IMG/VR virus record: IMGVR_UViG_3300027969_000073
Location: 27,084-91,083 of that record
Direction: 5' to 3' (one strand)
DNA: 64,000 bases
Source: a virus
The notes under the pieces are model-generated. The model worked only from the letters and a program-made list of their open reading frames with translations, ran no database searches and was not told the DNA's origin. Both the position numbers and the translations under genes were made by a program. Each line of letters opens with the position of its first letter. Position 1 is the stretch's first letter. Of this stretch, positions 55,924-61,976 are shown piece by piece.

Positions 55924-56199
55924 ATGAAACTTCACGCAATTAAAATCGTAGACTGCCCAGTATGGGAGAACGATGAAATGACAGACGCAACAGAACCTCG
56001 TGTTCTCGTAGTGTTCAAGGAATCTAAAACTCTTAACGGTCTAGCAACTGGCGCTAGCAAAATTGGCTCTCTATTCCTACACAAAGGAATCACATTGGAG
56101 GAAGCTGAAGCTGCATTACCAGTAGACGATGACTACTCAGACCGAGTAGAACTCGTAGCTAAGCCAGGCTCGGACTTCTACAAGGCTGTACTCAAGTGA
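55924..56199 (+). CDS. First early gene, hypothetical 91-aa protein
   Basis: A small acidic alpha/beta protein (MKLHAIKIVDCPVWENDEMT at the start, a PRVLVVFKESK strand and a GITLEEAEAALPVDDDY helix). No family recognised. The start follows an AAACCCTTTAGT leader that is repeated before other genes here. Its codons are richer in G and C than those of the next small genes, which may mean strong expression. The stop codon lies inside a 13-bp hairpin at 56181-56210. Confidence 0.72.
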   Translation: MKLHAIKIVDCPVWENDEMTDATEPRVLVVFKESKTLNGLATGASKIGSLFLHKGITLEEAEAALPVDDDYSDRVELVAKPGSDFYKAVLK

Positions 56200-56210
56200 G
56201 TACAGCTTTG
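56181..56210 (+). terminator. Hairpin at the end of the first early gene
   Basis: CAAGGCTGTACTC pairs with GAGTACAGCTTTG (one G-T pair) around a 4-base loop; the gene's TGA stop is inside. Only three T residues follow, so it may attenuate transcription or protect the mRNA end rather than act as a full terminator. Confidence 0.5.
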
Positions 56211-56433
56211 CTGACTCCCAATTGTTGGATAAACTTCCTTAAATCCTTGTATAAAGAAGGCGTAATCACTACGAGAGTGTGATACTTTTTCCCTTTTAAC
56301 TTATTGATACTCAACACTATGGATACTTTAGTCGTTATGTCAGGTGTGGTTACTAATCTCAACTGGATTCTTAACCCTAATGCTTAAAGCATTGATAAGC
56401 CATATTCACTAACTGGATATGGCTTAATAAAAA

Positions 56434-56730
56434 ATACTCTCATCCAAGCAGGTAATGTGAGGCTACCAGAAATGGTGTCCTGCTATAAATGTATCACATA
56501 CTTCAAGGGTTGCAACCTTGTGAGAGTACTAATAAGTAGGTTTGTGTTGCAAATGCAGCAATTTAAGGAAATGTAATTGTAAAGGATCGCAACCTTTTTA
56601 CAGAGTACTACTACTTATTTATTAATGCACCATTTCTACTTCCCAAGGGTAGACAGTTGTAATCAAGTGAACAGTATCCTTAGTAGAAATACAAGATAGG
56701 ACAGTATTCCAAGTATTACAACTGAGTGCA
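56434..56730 (+). ncRNA. Candidate structured RNA with pseudoknot, about 300 nt
   Basis: No gene fits between 56200 and 56772. By hand I find three adjacent domains. Domain 1: TACTCTCA/TGAGAGTA (56435-56442 with 56521-56528) encloses AGCAGG/CCTGCT, an ACCA-GAAA-TGGT tetraloop hairpin, and CAAGG/CCTTG. Domain 2: AATAAGTAG/CTACTTATT (56531-56539 with 56611-56619) encloses TTGC/GCAA and AAAGG/CCTTT. Domain 3: TGCAC/GTGCA encloses CAGTTGTAAT/ATTACAACTG (56654-56663 with 56715-56724), crossed by ATTTCTAC/GTAGAAAT (56632-56639 with 56683-56690), which is a pseudoknot. The GAAA tetraloop exists only in the plus-strand reading. The family is unknown. Confidence 0.6.
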
Positions 56731-56772
56731 GAGGGGTAATTTAACTTAACTTTAAACTTAAAACTATAACTT

Positions 56773-56847
56773 ATGGAAATTTTAATTTGTTGGCTAGCAG
56801 TAGCAGCTGTAGTTTACTTGAAATATTATTTATTAATGAAACTTTAA
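56773..56847 (+). CDS. Tiny membrane peptide (24 aa)
   Basis: The frame is MEILICWLAVAAVVYLKYYL plus LMKL and a stop. It is one hydrophobic helix with two lysines at its end, as expected for a single-span inner-membrane peptide. It follows an A-rich leader (ACTATAACTTATGG) and is 4 bases from the next small gene. Such peptides in phage early regions often act on host membrane processes. No function can be claimed. Confidence 0.48.
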   Translation: MEILICWLAVAAVVYLKYYLLMKL

Positions 56848-56851
56848 TTAT

Positions 56852-56995
56852 ATGTTCTCTTTTACATATAAATATTACAGAAATGGAGTAGAATGTGTAA
56901 CTAATTCACTCTTAGTAGCATTAAGATCTGACTGTGGTTATTTCTTAATGCTTAATGATGAAGATTATTATTATATGAAACGTAAAATATCTTAA
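56852..56995 (+). CDS. Small hypothetical protein (47 aa)
   Basis: Starts MFSFTYKYYRNGVECVTNSL and ends YYYMKRKIS. It is Tyr-rich with two Cys, probably a small beta-alpha fold. It sits between two close co-directional genes (4 and 1 base gaps), which supports translation. No motif recognised. Confidence 0.52.
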   Translation: MFSFTYKYYRNGVECVTNSLLVALRSDCGYFLMLNDEDYYYMKRKIS

Positions 56996-56996
56996 T

Positions 56997-57224
56997 ATGG
57001 AAACTGTTTATTGGACTATGAAGAATGGTCAAAAGATTGATGTTGATACAATGGATATTAAACATTTACGCAATACTCTTAAAATGATTATTAGGAATCA
57101 AGTAAGAGTAAATGTATCTGCACCTGTAAAACCTAAGTTTGAAATACAAGGTGAAATAGCACAAAACTTTCTTGAGCAAATGCTTGAAGAAGACTATGAT
57201 TTAGATTATGATGATGAATATTAA
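56997..57224 (+). CDS. Small acidic-tailed protein (75 aa)
   Basis: A short beta start (METVYWTMKNGQKIDVDTMD), a basic helix (IKHLRNTLKMIIRNQVRVNV) and a very acidic end (EEDYDLDYDDEY). The acidic tail could mimic DNA or bind a basic host protein, as several early phage proteins do, but there is no direct evidence. One base separates it from the previous gene. Confidence 0.62.
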   Translation: METVYWTMKNGQKIDVDTMDIKHLRNTLKMIIRNQVRVNVSAPVKPKFEIQGEIAQNFLEQMLEEDYDLDYDDEY

Positions 57225-57247
57225 AAACCCTTTAAACAAATAACAGC

Positions 57248-57412
57248 ATGAAAAATATTGCATTAATTCTATCAATAGTATTTGCAATGCTAGTAGTTTT
57301 TGGAACTATACTAGCATTAGGAGGTAATTGTATAGGTGATTACTCAATAATAATTGGCTCTATTGGAGCTATATTTGCTTTAAAAAAATTAGATAAAAAC
57401 CTATCTAAATAA
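57248..57412 (+). CDS. Two-span membrane protein (54 aa)
   Basis: The frame starts MKNIALILSIVFAMLVVFGT and continues to a second hydrophobic stretch (YSIIIGSIGAIFAL) with a basic C-terminus (KKLDKNLSK). Two helices and positive inside charges predict a small inner-membrane hairpin protein. It is preceded by AAACCCTTTAAACAAATAACAGC. Function unknown; it belongs to a run of tiny early membrane proteins. Confidence 0.58.
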   Translation: MKNIALILSIVFAMLVVFGTILALGGNCIGDYSIIIGSIGAIFALKKLDKNLSK

Positions 57413-57427
57413 AACAAGGTACAAAGG

Positions 57428-57544
57428 ATGATTTCATACCTCACTGTAGTTCTTGTAGACTTTATAAGTCAGAAAGAATATCCATATTATAGCTTAATGT
57501 GGATATTCTTATTATATTTGATTAAATACAAGTTTAACTCTTAA
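57428..57544 (+). CDS. Tiny membrane peptide (38 aa)
   Basis: MISYLTVVLVDFISQKEYPY is followed by a hydrophobic stretch (YSLMWIFLLYLIKYKF) and a stop at 57542-57544. One probable membrane span. The DNA contains GACTTTATAAGTC, which recurs in the leader of the 170-aa gene, so this stretch may have a regulatory rather than coding role. I keep it at low confidence. Confidence 0.38.
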   Translation: MISYLTVVLVDFISQKEYPYYSLMWIFLLYLIKYKFNS

Positions 57545-57555
57545 ACCCTTTAAGT

Positions 57556-57828
57556 ATGCCAACTTATCAAATAACTATCAAGTTTGCTACAAATGTAGCA
57601 TTTATGACATATATCGAAGCTCCATGGGAAAATGAAGATATATTAAAAGATTTCTTTTATCAGCAGTTTGAACATGAGCAGCCTGATAAAAATGCTTATT
57701 CCGTAGTAAATTTAGAAAAAAATCCAAATGCTTTTATTGAAGCATTATTAGGTAAAGTACCTAAGAAAATTACATTAGAAAGTAGACTTGCAAATAAAGC
57801 ATTTTGCTATGCAGACAAGTATCAATAA
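57556..57828 (+). CDS. Small early protein (90 aa)
   Basis: Alpha/beta protein with YQITIKFATNVAFMTYIEAP strands, an acidic helix (WENEDILKDFFYQQFEHEQP) and a basic C-terminus. No family recognised. Preceded by AAACCCTTTAAGT right before the ATG and followed by a strong terminator, so it closes the first early transcription unit. Confidence 0.66.
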   Translation: MPTYQITIKFATNVAFMTYIEAPWENEDILKDFFYQQFEHEQPDKNAYSVVNLEKNPNAFIEALLGKVPKKITLESRLANKAFCYADKYQ

Positions 57829-57846
57829 TATTGTTTTAAAGGGGGG

Positions 57847-57887
57847 AAATGCTAGGAAATTGTGAATAAAGTACTAGCATTTTTTTA
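57847..57887 (+). terminator. Intrinsic terminator
   Basis: AAATGCTAG pairs with CTAGCATTT (9 bp) and is followed by a run of T residues (TTTTTTTA). It lies 19 bases behind the 90-aa gene and ends the first early operon. Confidence 0.88.
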
Positions 57888-57907
57888 TTCTTTACAAAAT
57901 CTTTTCT

Positions 57908-58062
57908 TTGACATAATAGACACAGTTGTTAGCATCGTCAAAAAAATACAACTAGTCATTATTTTATGGATACTAAGGATTGCTCTGCCTTATTATCCAA
58001 GACTTTATAAGTCTGAACTGGGAGCATAGTGTATATATAAAAAATCGTTTAAAAAAATCATT
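57908..58062 (+). promoter_or_regulatory. Promoter and structured leader of the 170-aa gene
   Basis: TTGACA lies at 57908-57913 but no clear -10 or TAnnTTTG follows. The downstream leader contains GGATA/TATCC (57968-57972 with 57994-57998), whose loop has GCTC (57982-57985) able to pair with GAGC (58022-58025), a possible H-type pseudoknot. A hairpin AGACTT/AAGTCT (58000-58014) lies between. An AT-rich stretch then leads to the ATG. It could be a translation control element for an abundant protein. Confidence 0.45.
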
Positions 58063-58575
58063 ATGAAAAATTTAGTTTTAGAATCAGCAAAAGCAGTAAA
58101 AGGTGGAAAAGTTCAACTTTGTTTCTCTCAAATCGTTCAAACAGGTCGTACTAATACTTCAGTATTAGGAATTTTAAATGCAAGCGATGATCGCTTTGCT
58201 CAACAAAAACCACGCTTCTGCTGGGTAACTGCTGAACCAACAGACGTTCAAAATACATTTGGTATTGACGTTTCTGGATTAGTAGAAGGTGAAACTATTG
58301 AGATTGGTATGGAAAACCCAACAATCAATGGAAATGCACTTAATATTCAAATCCTTGAGACAATTGAGGGTACTGAGTATGAAGTTGCAAACTTTGCTAA
58401 AACAGCAAAACGTGCAGGTAAAGACGGAGATTTCATCAAAACAAAAGATGGAATGTTCATTTATCAAAGAACTTCTTTGGTGATGGGTGATGCAAATCAC
58501 GTATTGATTGAAGAAACAGTACGTGTTAAAGCTGATGATGCTTCAGCTACTATTAATGAGGCATTTGGTGCTTAA
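58063..58575 (+). CDS. Abundant early protein, ssDNA-binding candidate (170 aa)
   Basis: The sequence is strand-rich with Q, T, N and G (VQLCFSQIVQTGRTNTSVLG, then VSGLVEGETIEIG and QILETIEGTEYEV), and ends in an Ala/Asp tail (VKADDASATINEAFGA). The length, the beta content and the acidic tail would fit a phage single-strand-binding protein with an OB fold, but I see no decisive motif and leave the function open. Strong expression is suggested by its own leader, its balanced codon use and the strong terminator right behind it. It is a stand-alone transcription unit. Confidence 0.68.
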   Translation: MKNLVLESAKAVKGGKVQLCFSQIVQTGRTNTSVLGILNASDDRFAQQKPRFCWVTAEPTDVQNTFGIDVSGLVEGETIEIGMENPTINGNALNIQILETIEGTEYEVANFAKTAKRAGKDGDFIKTKDGMFIYQRTSLVMGDANHVLIEETVRVKADDASATINEAFGA

Positions 58576-58600
58576 TTAATTTCATAAACATGAATTTAAA

Positions 58601-58637
58601 GGGGGAGATACTTAATCGTATCTTCCTCTTTATTTTC
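58601..58637 (+). terminator. Intrinsic terminator after the 170-aa gene
   Basis: GGGGGAGATAC pairs with GTATCTTCCTC (11 positions with two G-T pairs) around a 6-base loop, then TTTATTTTC follows. Confidence 0.85.
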
Positions 58638-58671
58638 TTAAAAAAAATTTGACGTTTTTACTTGAATATTT

Positions 58672-58935
58672 ATGAAGATAAAATCAAAACCAAGAGTAAC
58701 TCTGGAAGAAATAGGGCTTTATTTAAGAACAATCGAAATAGATTATAAGCCAAAAAACAATGCTCATAGAGCTAAGTTAATAACTGAATATTTTCCTGTA
58801 ATATGTTTAGAAGAAGATGTAGATAACTACGAAGAACTTTGTAATATACGTCAAGAAATAGTAGAAGATTATGAATTAGAAGACCGTAGACACAATTATT
58901 TTCAATCATTAAATACAAAAAATCCTTTTTTATGA
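58672..58935 (+). CDS. Small helical protein (87 aa)
   Basis: A charged helical protein: basic start (MKIKSKPRVTLEEIGLYLRT), acidic end (RQEIVEDYELEDRRHNYF). No motif recognised. TTGACG at about 58651 with an AT-rich stretch upstream could be its promoter. It overlaps the secreted protein gene by 4 bases (ATGA), so the two are translated together. Confidence 0.62.
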   Translation: MKIKSKPRVTLEEIGLYLRTIEIDYKPKNNAHRAKLITEYFPVICLEEDVDNYEELCNIRQEIVEDYELEDRRHNYFQSLNTKNPFL

Positions 58936-59375
58936 AAAAATTAATTTTACTAATAATGTTGATTGTTCCCATATTGGGAGCAGCACAATGGAGTTACGAA
59001 ATTGTAGATAACGGTTTTGATGAGCCTTATAAAATTGCTTACACTAAAAAAACAGATGGAGCTTTTCTTAAAATGGAAAATATTAATGGAAGCATTATTT
59101 TTTACATTCAAGGAGAATACTTTTGTGATACAGAAGCAGAAGTAGTACTAGCTTTTAAAACTTTAGGAAGCTATCAAAGATATAATACTATTGGTACAGT
59201 ATCTAATGATGGTAATGCTATTTTTTTAGACCCTGATTTAGCTAATAGTGAAGCAAATTATCAATTTTTACACTGTGATATATTAAGAATTAAAATTGTA
59301 GAAGGCTCATGTGCTGAACAAATTTATGAATTCAATATGACAGGAAGTACTAGAGCTTTTAATTATATGAAATAA
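58932..59375 (+). CDS. Secreted/periplasmic early protein (147 aa)
   Basis: It has a classical signal peptide: MKK, a hydrophobic core (LILLIMLIVPILG) and AAQ as likely cleavage site near residue 19. The mature part is beta-rich with three cysteines (one in FYIQGEYFCDTEAE, two near the end) and could be held by a disulfide. There is no lipobox. An exported early phage protein may change the cell surface against superinfection, but this is inference. It overlaps the next gene by one base. Confidence 0.7.
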   Translation: MKKLILLIMLIVPILGAAQWSYEIVDNGFDEPYKIAYTKKTDGAFLKMENINGSIIFYIQGEYFCDTEAEVVLAFKTLGSYQRYNTIGTVSNDGNAIFLDPDLANSEANYQFLHCDILRIKIVEGSCAEQIYEFNMTGSTRAFNYMK

Positions 59376-59533
59376 TGCCAGATATATCAATGTGCCAAAA
59401 CACAGCTTGTCCATTAAGAGAAGTATGTTATAGGTTTAAAGCTGTACCTAATGAACGTCAGGCATATGCAAATTTTGAACCTGATGATGATGGAAAATGC
59501 GAGTATTTTATAAAACTAAAAAAAGAAACATGA
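59375..59533 (+). CDS. Small Cys-rich protein (52 aa)
   Basis: The ATG at 59375 overlaps the previous stop (TAATG) and the gene ends TGA at 59531-59533. Sequence: MPDISMCQNTACPLREVCYR, then a middle part, then KCEYF near the end. The spacing CxxxxCPxxxxxC...C with four cysteines looks like a small metal-binding or iron-sulfur-type knuckle that I have seen in small phage proteins. It directly precedes the radical SAM gene (ATGA overlap), so it may work with it. Confidence 0.65.
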   Translation: MPDISMCQNTACPLREVCYRFKAVPNERQAYANFEPDDDGKCEYFIKLKKET

Positions 59534-60417
59534 TAGAAAAAGTAACAAGAAAGACTTTTACTATTAGGGAATCAGGAAGATCTAGTGATTATATTACTCC
59601 TTCATTTGGTTATGGATGCCTGTTAAAGTGTGGTTATTGTTACATGAAAAGACATAAACCTGAAGGTTTAAGTATTGCTAAAAATGTAGGAGATATACTC
59701 ACCAGCATTAATGACCATGCATATTTCTATTCTGATGTAGAAAAGCCTAATCAAACTGATGCAGAATATATCACCTATGATATAGCTTGCAATGAAGATT
59801 TTGCTCTGCATTCTAAGTATTACAATTGGGAATACATCTTTGAGTTCTTTAGAGACCATCCTGTTGCTAAAGCAACATTTGCTACTAAGATTATACCTAT
59901 TAACTTTCTAAGTTTTGACCCTCAGAATAAAGTTAGGATTAGATTTAGTCTTATGCCTCAAAAGATATCTGATGTTTTAGAGCCCAAAACTAGTAAGATT
60001 ATAGACAGAATCAAAGCAATTGATGCATTTATAGATGCTGGATATGATGTGCATGTAAACTTTTCACCTGTAGTAATTTATAAAGGTTGGGAAGAAGACT
60101 ATGAAGAGTTATTTCATATGCTAAATGATTATGTAGACTATAAATCAACAGTAAAAGCTGAAGTTATATTCTTGACTCATAATGAAAAAAAGCATTTGTA
60201 TAACTTAGAAAACAATATTTCTGGAGAAGAATTAATGTGGACACCTAGTATTCAAGAAAGTAAAACTTCTCAATATGGTGGTAAAAATGTAAGATACAGA
60301 TATGACCTTAAAAAAGATTTTATTAGTAATTTTATAAAAATCCACGATGAAATAATTCCTTGGAATACAATTAGGTATTGTTTTACTTTTTTAGTACTTT
60401 TATCTCAAATTATATAA
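59530..60417 (+). CDS. Radical SAM protein, spore-photoproduct-lyase-like
   Basis: I choose the ATG at 59530 because it overlaps the previous stop (ATGA), as other starts here do; a start 33 bases upstream is also in frame. CLLKCGYC (C30, C34, C37) is the CxxxCxxC motif that binds the [4Fe-4S] cluster and S-adenosylmethionine. The following YMKRHKPEG and the overall barrel layout recall spore-photoproduct-lyase-like proteins found in phages. Substrate is unknown; DNA or nucleotide modification or repair is possible. The end is odd: after PWNTIRYCF, where relatives tend to stop, a hydrophobic tail TFLVLLSQII is added. The next gene is a homing-type endonuclease one base away, so the C-terminus may be disturbed by its insertion. 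Confidence 0.8.
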   Translation: MIEKVTRKTFTIRESGRSSDYITPSFGYGCLLKCGYCYMKRHKPEGLSIAKNVGDILTSINDHAYFYSDVEKPNQTDAEYITYDIACNEDFALHSKYYNWEYIFEFFRDHPVAKATFATKIIPINFLSFDPQNKVRIRFSLMPQKISDVLEPKTSKIIDRIKAIDAFIDAGYDVHVNFSPVVIYKGWEEDYEELFHMLNDYVDYKSTVKAEVIFLTHNEKKHLYNLENNISGEELMWTPSIQESKTSQYGGKNVRYRYDLKKDFISNFIKIHDEIIPWNTIRYCFTFLVLLSQII

Positions 60418-60418
60418 T

Positions 60419-61006
60419 ATGGGAACAAAAGAATTAGACATCAAAGGACAGAAATTTAATAAATTAACAGCAATTAAATATGTTGGTAATGAAAAATGGG
60501 AATTTGAATGTGAATGTGGAAAGATTATTATAAAAACAACTAGTGATGTAAAAAGAGGCAAAACAAAATCTTGTTCCAGAATATGTACTACAGGAAATCC
60601 TAGTAAACACCCTTTATACCAAACCTGGGATGGTATTAAAAAAAGATGTTATCAAATTGGAGCAACTGGATATAATAATTATGGAGGCAGAGGTATTAAA
60701 ATGTGTGATGAATGGAAAAATTCATTTTGGACTTTTGTATTTGATATGGGTAATAAGCCTTTTATAGCTTCAACACTTGAAAGAATTGATAATAATTCTG
60801 ATTATTGTAAAGAAAATTGTATTTGGGCAAGTCCTAAAGAACAGGCTTCAAATAGAAGAAATAATATTTATATTACTTATCAAAATAAAATCTATACACT
60901 TTATAGTATTTGTAACCTTTTAAAACTTAAACACAGTACAATTTATTGGAGATTACAAAAAACTAATTTATCTCCTCAAAAATATTTTGAAAAGAATATT
61001 TTTTAA
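60419..61006 (+). CDS. HNH homing-type endonuclease
   Basis: This 195-aa protein matches free-standing or intron-borne phage HNH endonucleases: KFNKLTAIKYVG, a Cys-containing beta part (FECECGKI...KSCS), WDGIKKRCY, NNYGGRGIKMCDEW, LERIDNNSDYCKENCIWASP, and EQASNRRNN. The C-terminus has a helix-turn-helix-like segment (YSICNLLKLKHSTIYWRLQK) for DNA recognition. Such genes are mobile and cut unoccupied alleles to copy themselves. It starts one base after the radical SAM stop and ends just before the structured RNA region at 61011, so it may belong to an intron or may have landed beside the RNA genes. Confidence 0.87.
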   Translation: MGTKELDIKGQKFNKLTAIKYVGNEKWEFECECGKIIIKTTSDVKRGKTKSCSRICTTGNPSKHPLYQTWDGIKKRCYQIGATGYNNYGGRGIKMCDEWKNSFWTFVFDMGNKPFIASTLERIDNNSDYCKENCIWASPKEQASNRRNNIYITYQNKIYTLYSICNLLKLKHSTIYWRLQKTNLSPQKYFEKNIF

Positions 61007-61010
61007 AATA

Positions 61011-61455
61011 TTAACCTGCTGAAGATAGACATGGTGATTTTATACTCTTAGGCAGTATCTAATTGCTTTTATGCACGCCAAGTAACGTGGTAATGTGTAT
61101 TGGACGGTGAGTCTAAATATCTTTCCTCTCTGCAGAGCGACATAAGAAAGAATCTCATTCCACTTGGGGACAGGTTAAAAAATTGTAAGTAGATGACCAT
61201 GAAGCGCAACTAAACAAACTAAAAGTGCCCACGGTAGTACATGGATCAGGCACTTTATCTACTTATATTGTGTTGTTCCCTTGAGAAAGGAGGTATTGAT
61301 AAAAAAGGAAGTTGTTAAAAGTAACAATATGCTTACAACACAGAGGACTTCTCATCCTTAAGACACATAAACTTCAGTTCCCGCACAGCAGTGAGATGGG
61401 CTAAGTTATATACAATTTCTCGGAGCTGGAAGTAGAAAGCTGAAGAATGTGTTTT
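61011..61455 (+). ncRNA. Candidate ornate structured RNA beside tRNA genes
   Basis: There is no gene here. I find four consecutive domains. A: TTAACCTG/CAGGTTAA (61011-61018 with 61171-61178) encloses TAGAC/GTCTA, an ATACT/AGTAT hairpin, CGCCAA/TTGGACG and ATCTTTC/GAAAGAAT. B: an 11-bp helix (61184-61194 with 61257-61267) encloses GACCATG/CATGGATC and AAAGTGCC/GGCACTTT, which interleave as a pseudoknot. C: TGTGTTGT/ACAACACA (61269-61276 with 61335-61342) encloses CCTT-GAGA-AAGG (GNRA loop) and TTGTTA/TAACAA. D: ACACAT...CTTCAG with CTGAAG...ATGTGT (61363-61377 with 61440-61452) and further inner stems. The GNRA loop supports the plus strand. It could be a GOLLD/ROOL-type phage RNA or an intron core; neither is proved. 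Confidence 0.6.
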
Positions 61456-61458
61456 TAT

Positions 61459-61568
61459 AGTCAGGTGGCGGAATGGTAGACGCAACCAATTGAAGGGTCG
61501 GAGATAGTGGGAACCTAGTTGTTCTAGTTGTGAACCCCTCCATACAGGTTCAAATCCTGTCCTGACTA
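61459..61568 (+). tRNA. Class-II tRNA-like element 1, very long variable arm
   Basis: The acceptor stem AGTCAGG/CCTGACT (61459-61465 with 61561-61567) is perfect, the D arm is GCGGAATGGTAGACGC (leucine-type), and the T arm is ACAGG-TTCAAAT-CCTGT. Between D and T arms are 60 bases. That is about 25 more than a normal class-II tRNA, with extra GGAG/CTCC, GGG/CCC and CTAG/CTAG pairings in the variable arm. The anticodon arm pairs best with an 8-base loop (AATTGAAG) and one mismatch, so the anticodon is uncertain (GAA or TGA by the U33 rule). It may be a real unusual tRNA or a tRNA-like domain. Confidence 0.55.
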
Positions 61569-61698
61569 CGCCTTTGCAGTATGGGTAATATAGAAGCTGT
61601 AAGGTCTATGGGGTATTGCCGCCCTCGATAGATAGTGTAGTGGTATGCTACGTTTTAGCTACTCAATGCTAAATGACAGCGTGGAAAGACACGCATAT

Positions 61699-61793
61699 AG
61701 TCAGGTGGCGAAATGGTAGACGCTATCGTTACAAAGGTAGAATGGTAAATAGTTTACGCTCCATTCATATAGGTTCAAGTCCTGTCCTGACTA
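61699..61793 (+). tRNA. Class-II tRNA-like element 2, paralogue of element 1
   Basis: It has the same acceptor stem AGTCAGG/CCTGACT (61699-61705 with 61786-61792) and nearly the same D arm (GCGAAATGGTAGACGC). The T arm is ATAGG-TTCAAGT-CCTGT. The anticodon stem CTATC/GGTAG encloses an 8-base loop (GTTACAAA), so the anticodon could be TAC or ACA. The variable arm is a long hairpin: GAATGG/CCATTC outside and GTAAA/TTTAC inside. Element 1 and this one clearly arose by duplication, with divergence in the anticodon and variable arms. Confidence 0.58.
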
Positions 61794-61884
61794 CGGAGTC
61801 TGAAGTAACAGATACCTTACTCCCATATGGCACTCAGTCCGTTAAGCTGGGGAAACAGGTTGACTGCTAGGAAAGACTAGTGTA

Positions 61885-61950
61885 GGCTATTCCTCTAGTG
61901 GAAAGATACTATTTTATAGTAAACCCATGGTTCGATTCCATGGATAGCCT
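61885..61950 (+). tRNA. tRNA-Lys(UUU)
   Basis: The acceptor stem GGCTATT/GATAGCC (61885-61891 with 61943-61949) has one G-T pair. There is a short D arm TCT/AGA, an anticodon stem TACT/AGTA with 7-base loop ATTTTAT (anticodon TTT at 61913-61915, preceded by the required T), a 4-base variable loop, and a T arm CATGG-TTCGATT-CCATG. CCA is not encoded. The D stem is short (3 bp) and total length is 66 bases. Lysine AAA is frequent in this AT-rich phage, so the tRNA would help late translation. Confidence 0.72.
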
Positions 61951-61976
61951 CTCATGTTTCATGGTGGTTACATGTT

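Noticed and set aside
56319-56387. A 22-codon frame (MDTLVVMSGVV...) as a gene
   Set aside because: Too short and without conservation evidence; kept only as part of the TATGGATAC observation.
61011-61455. Canonical group I intron core
   Set aside because: I could not find the conserved P7/P3 arrangement with a P4-P6 domain between the strands; the pseudoknot at 61195-61256 has linkers too short for it. It stays as an open alternative only because of the HNH gene.
61627-61697. A third tRNA-like set of hairpins (GTAG/CTAC, TTTAGC/GCTAAA, GCGTG/CACGC)
   Set aside because: The three arms look like D, anticodon and T arms, but there is no acceptor stem and the third loop lacks the TTC-type sequence, so I treat it as spacer structure or a decayed tRNA.
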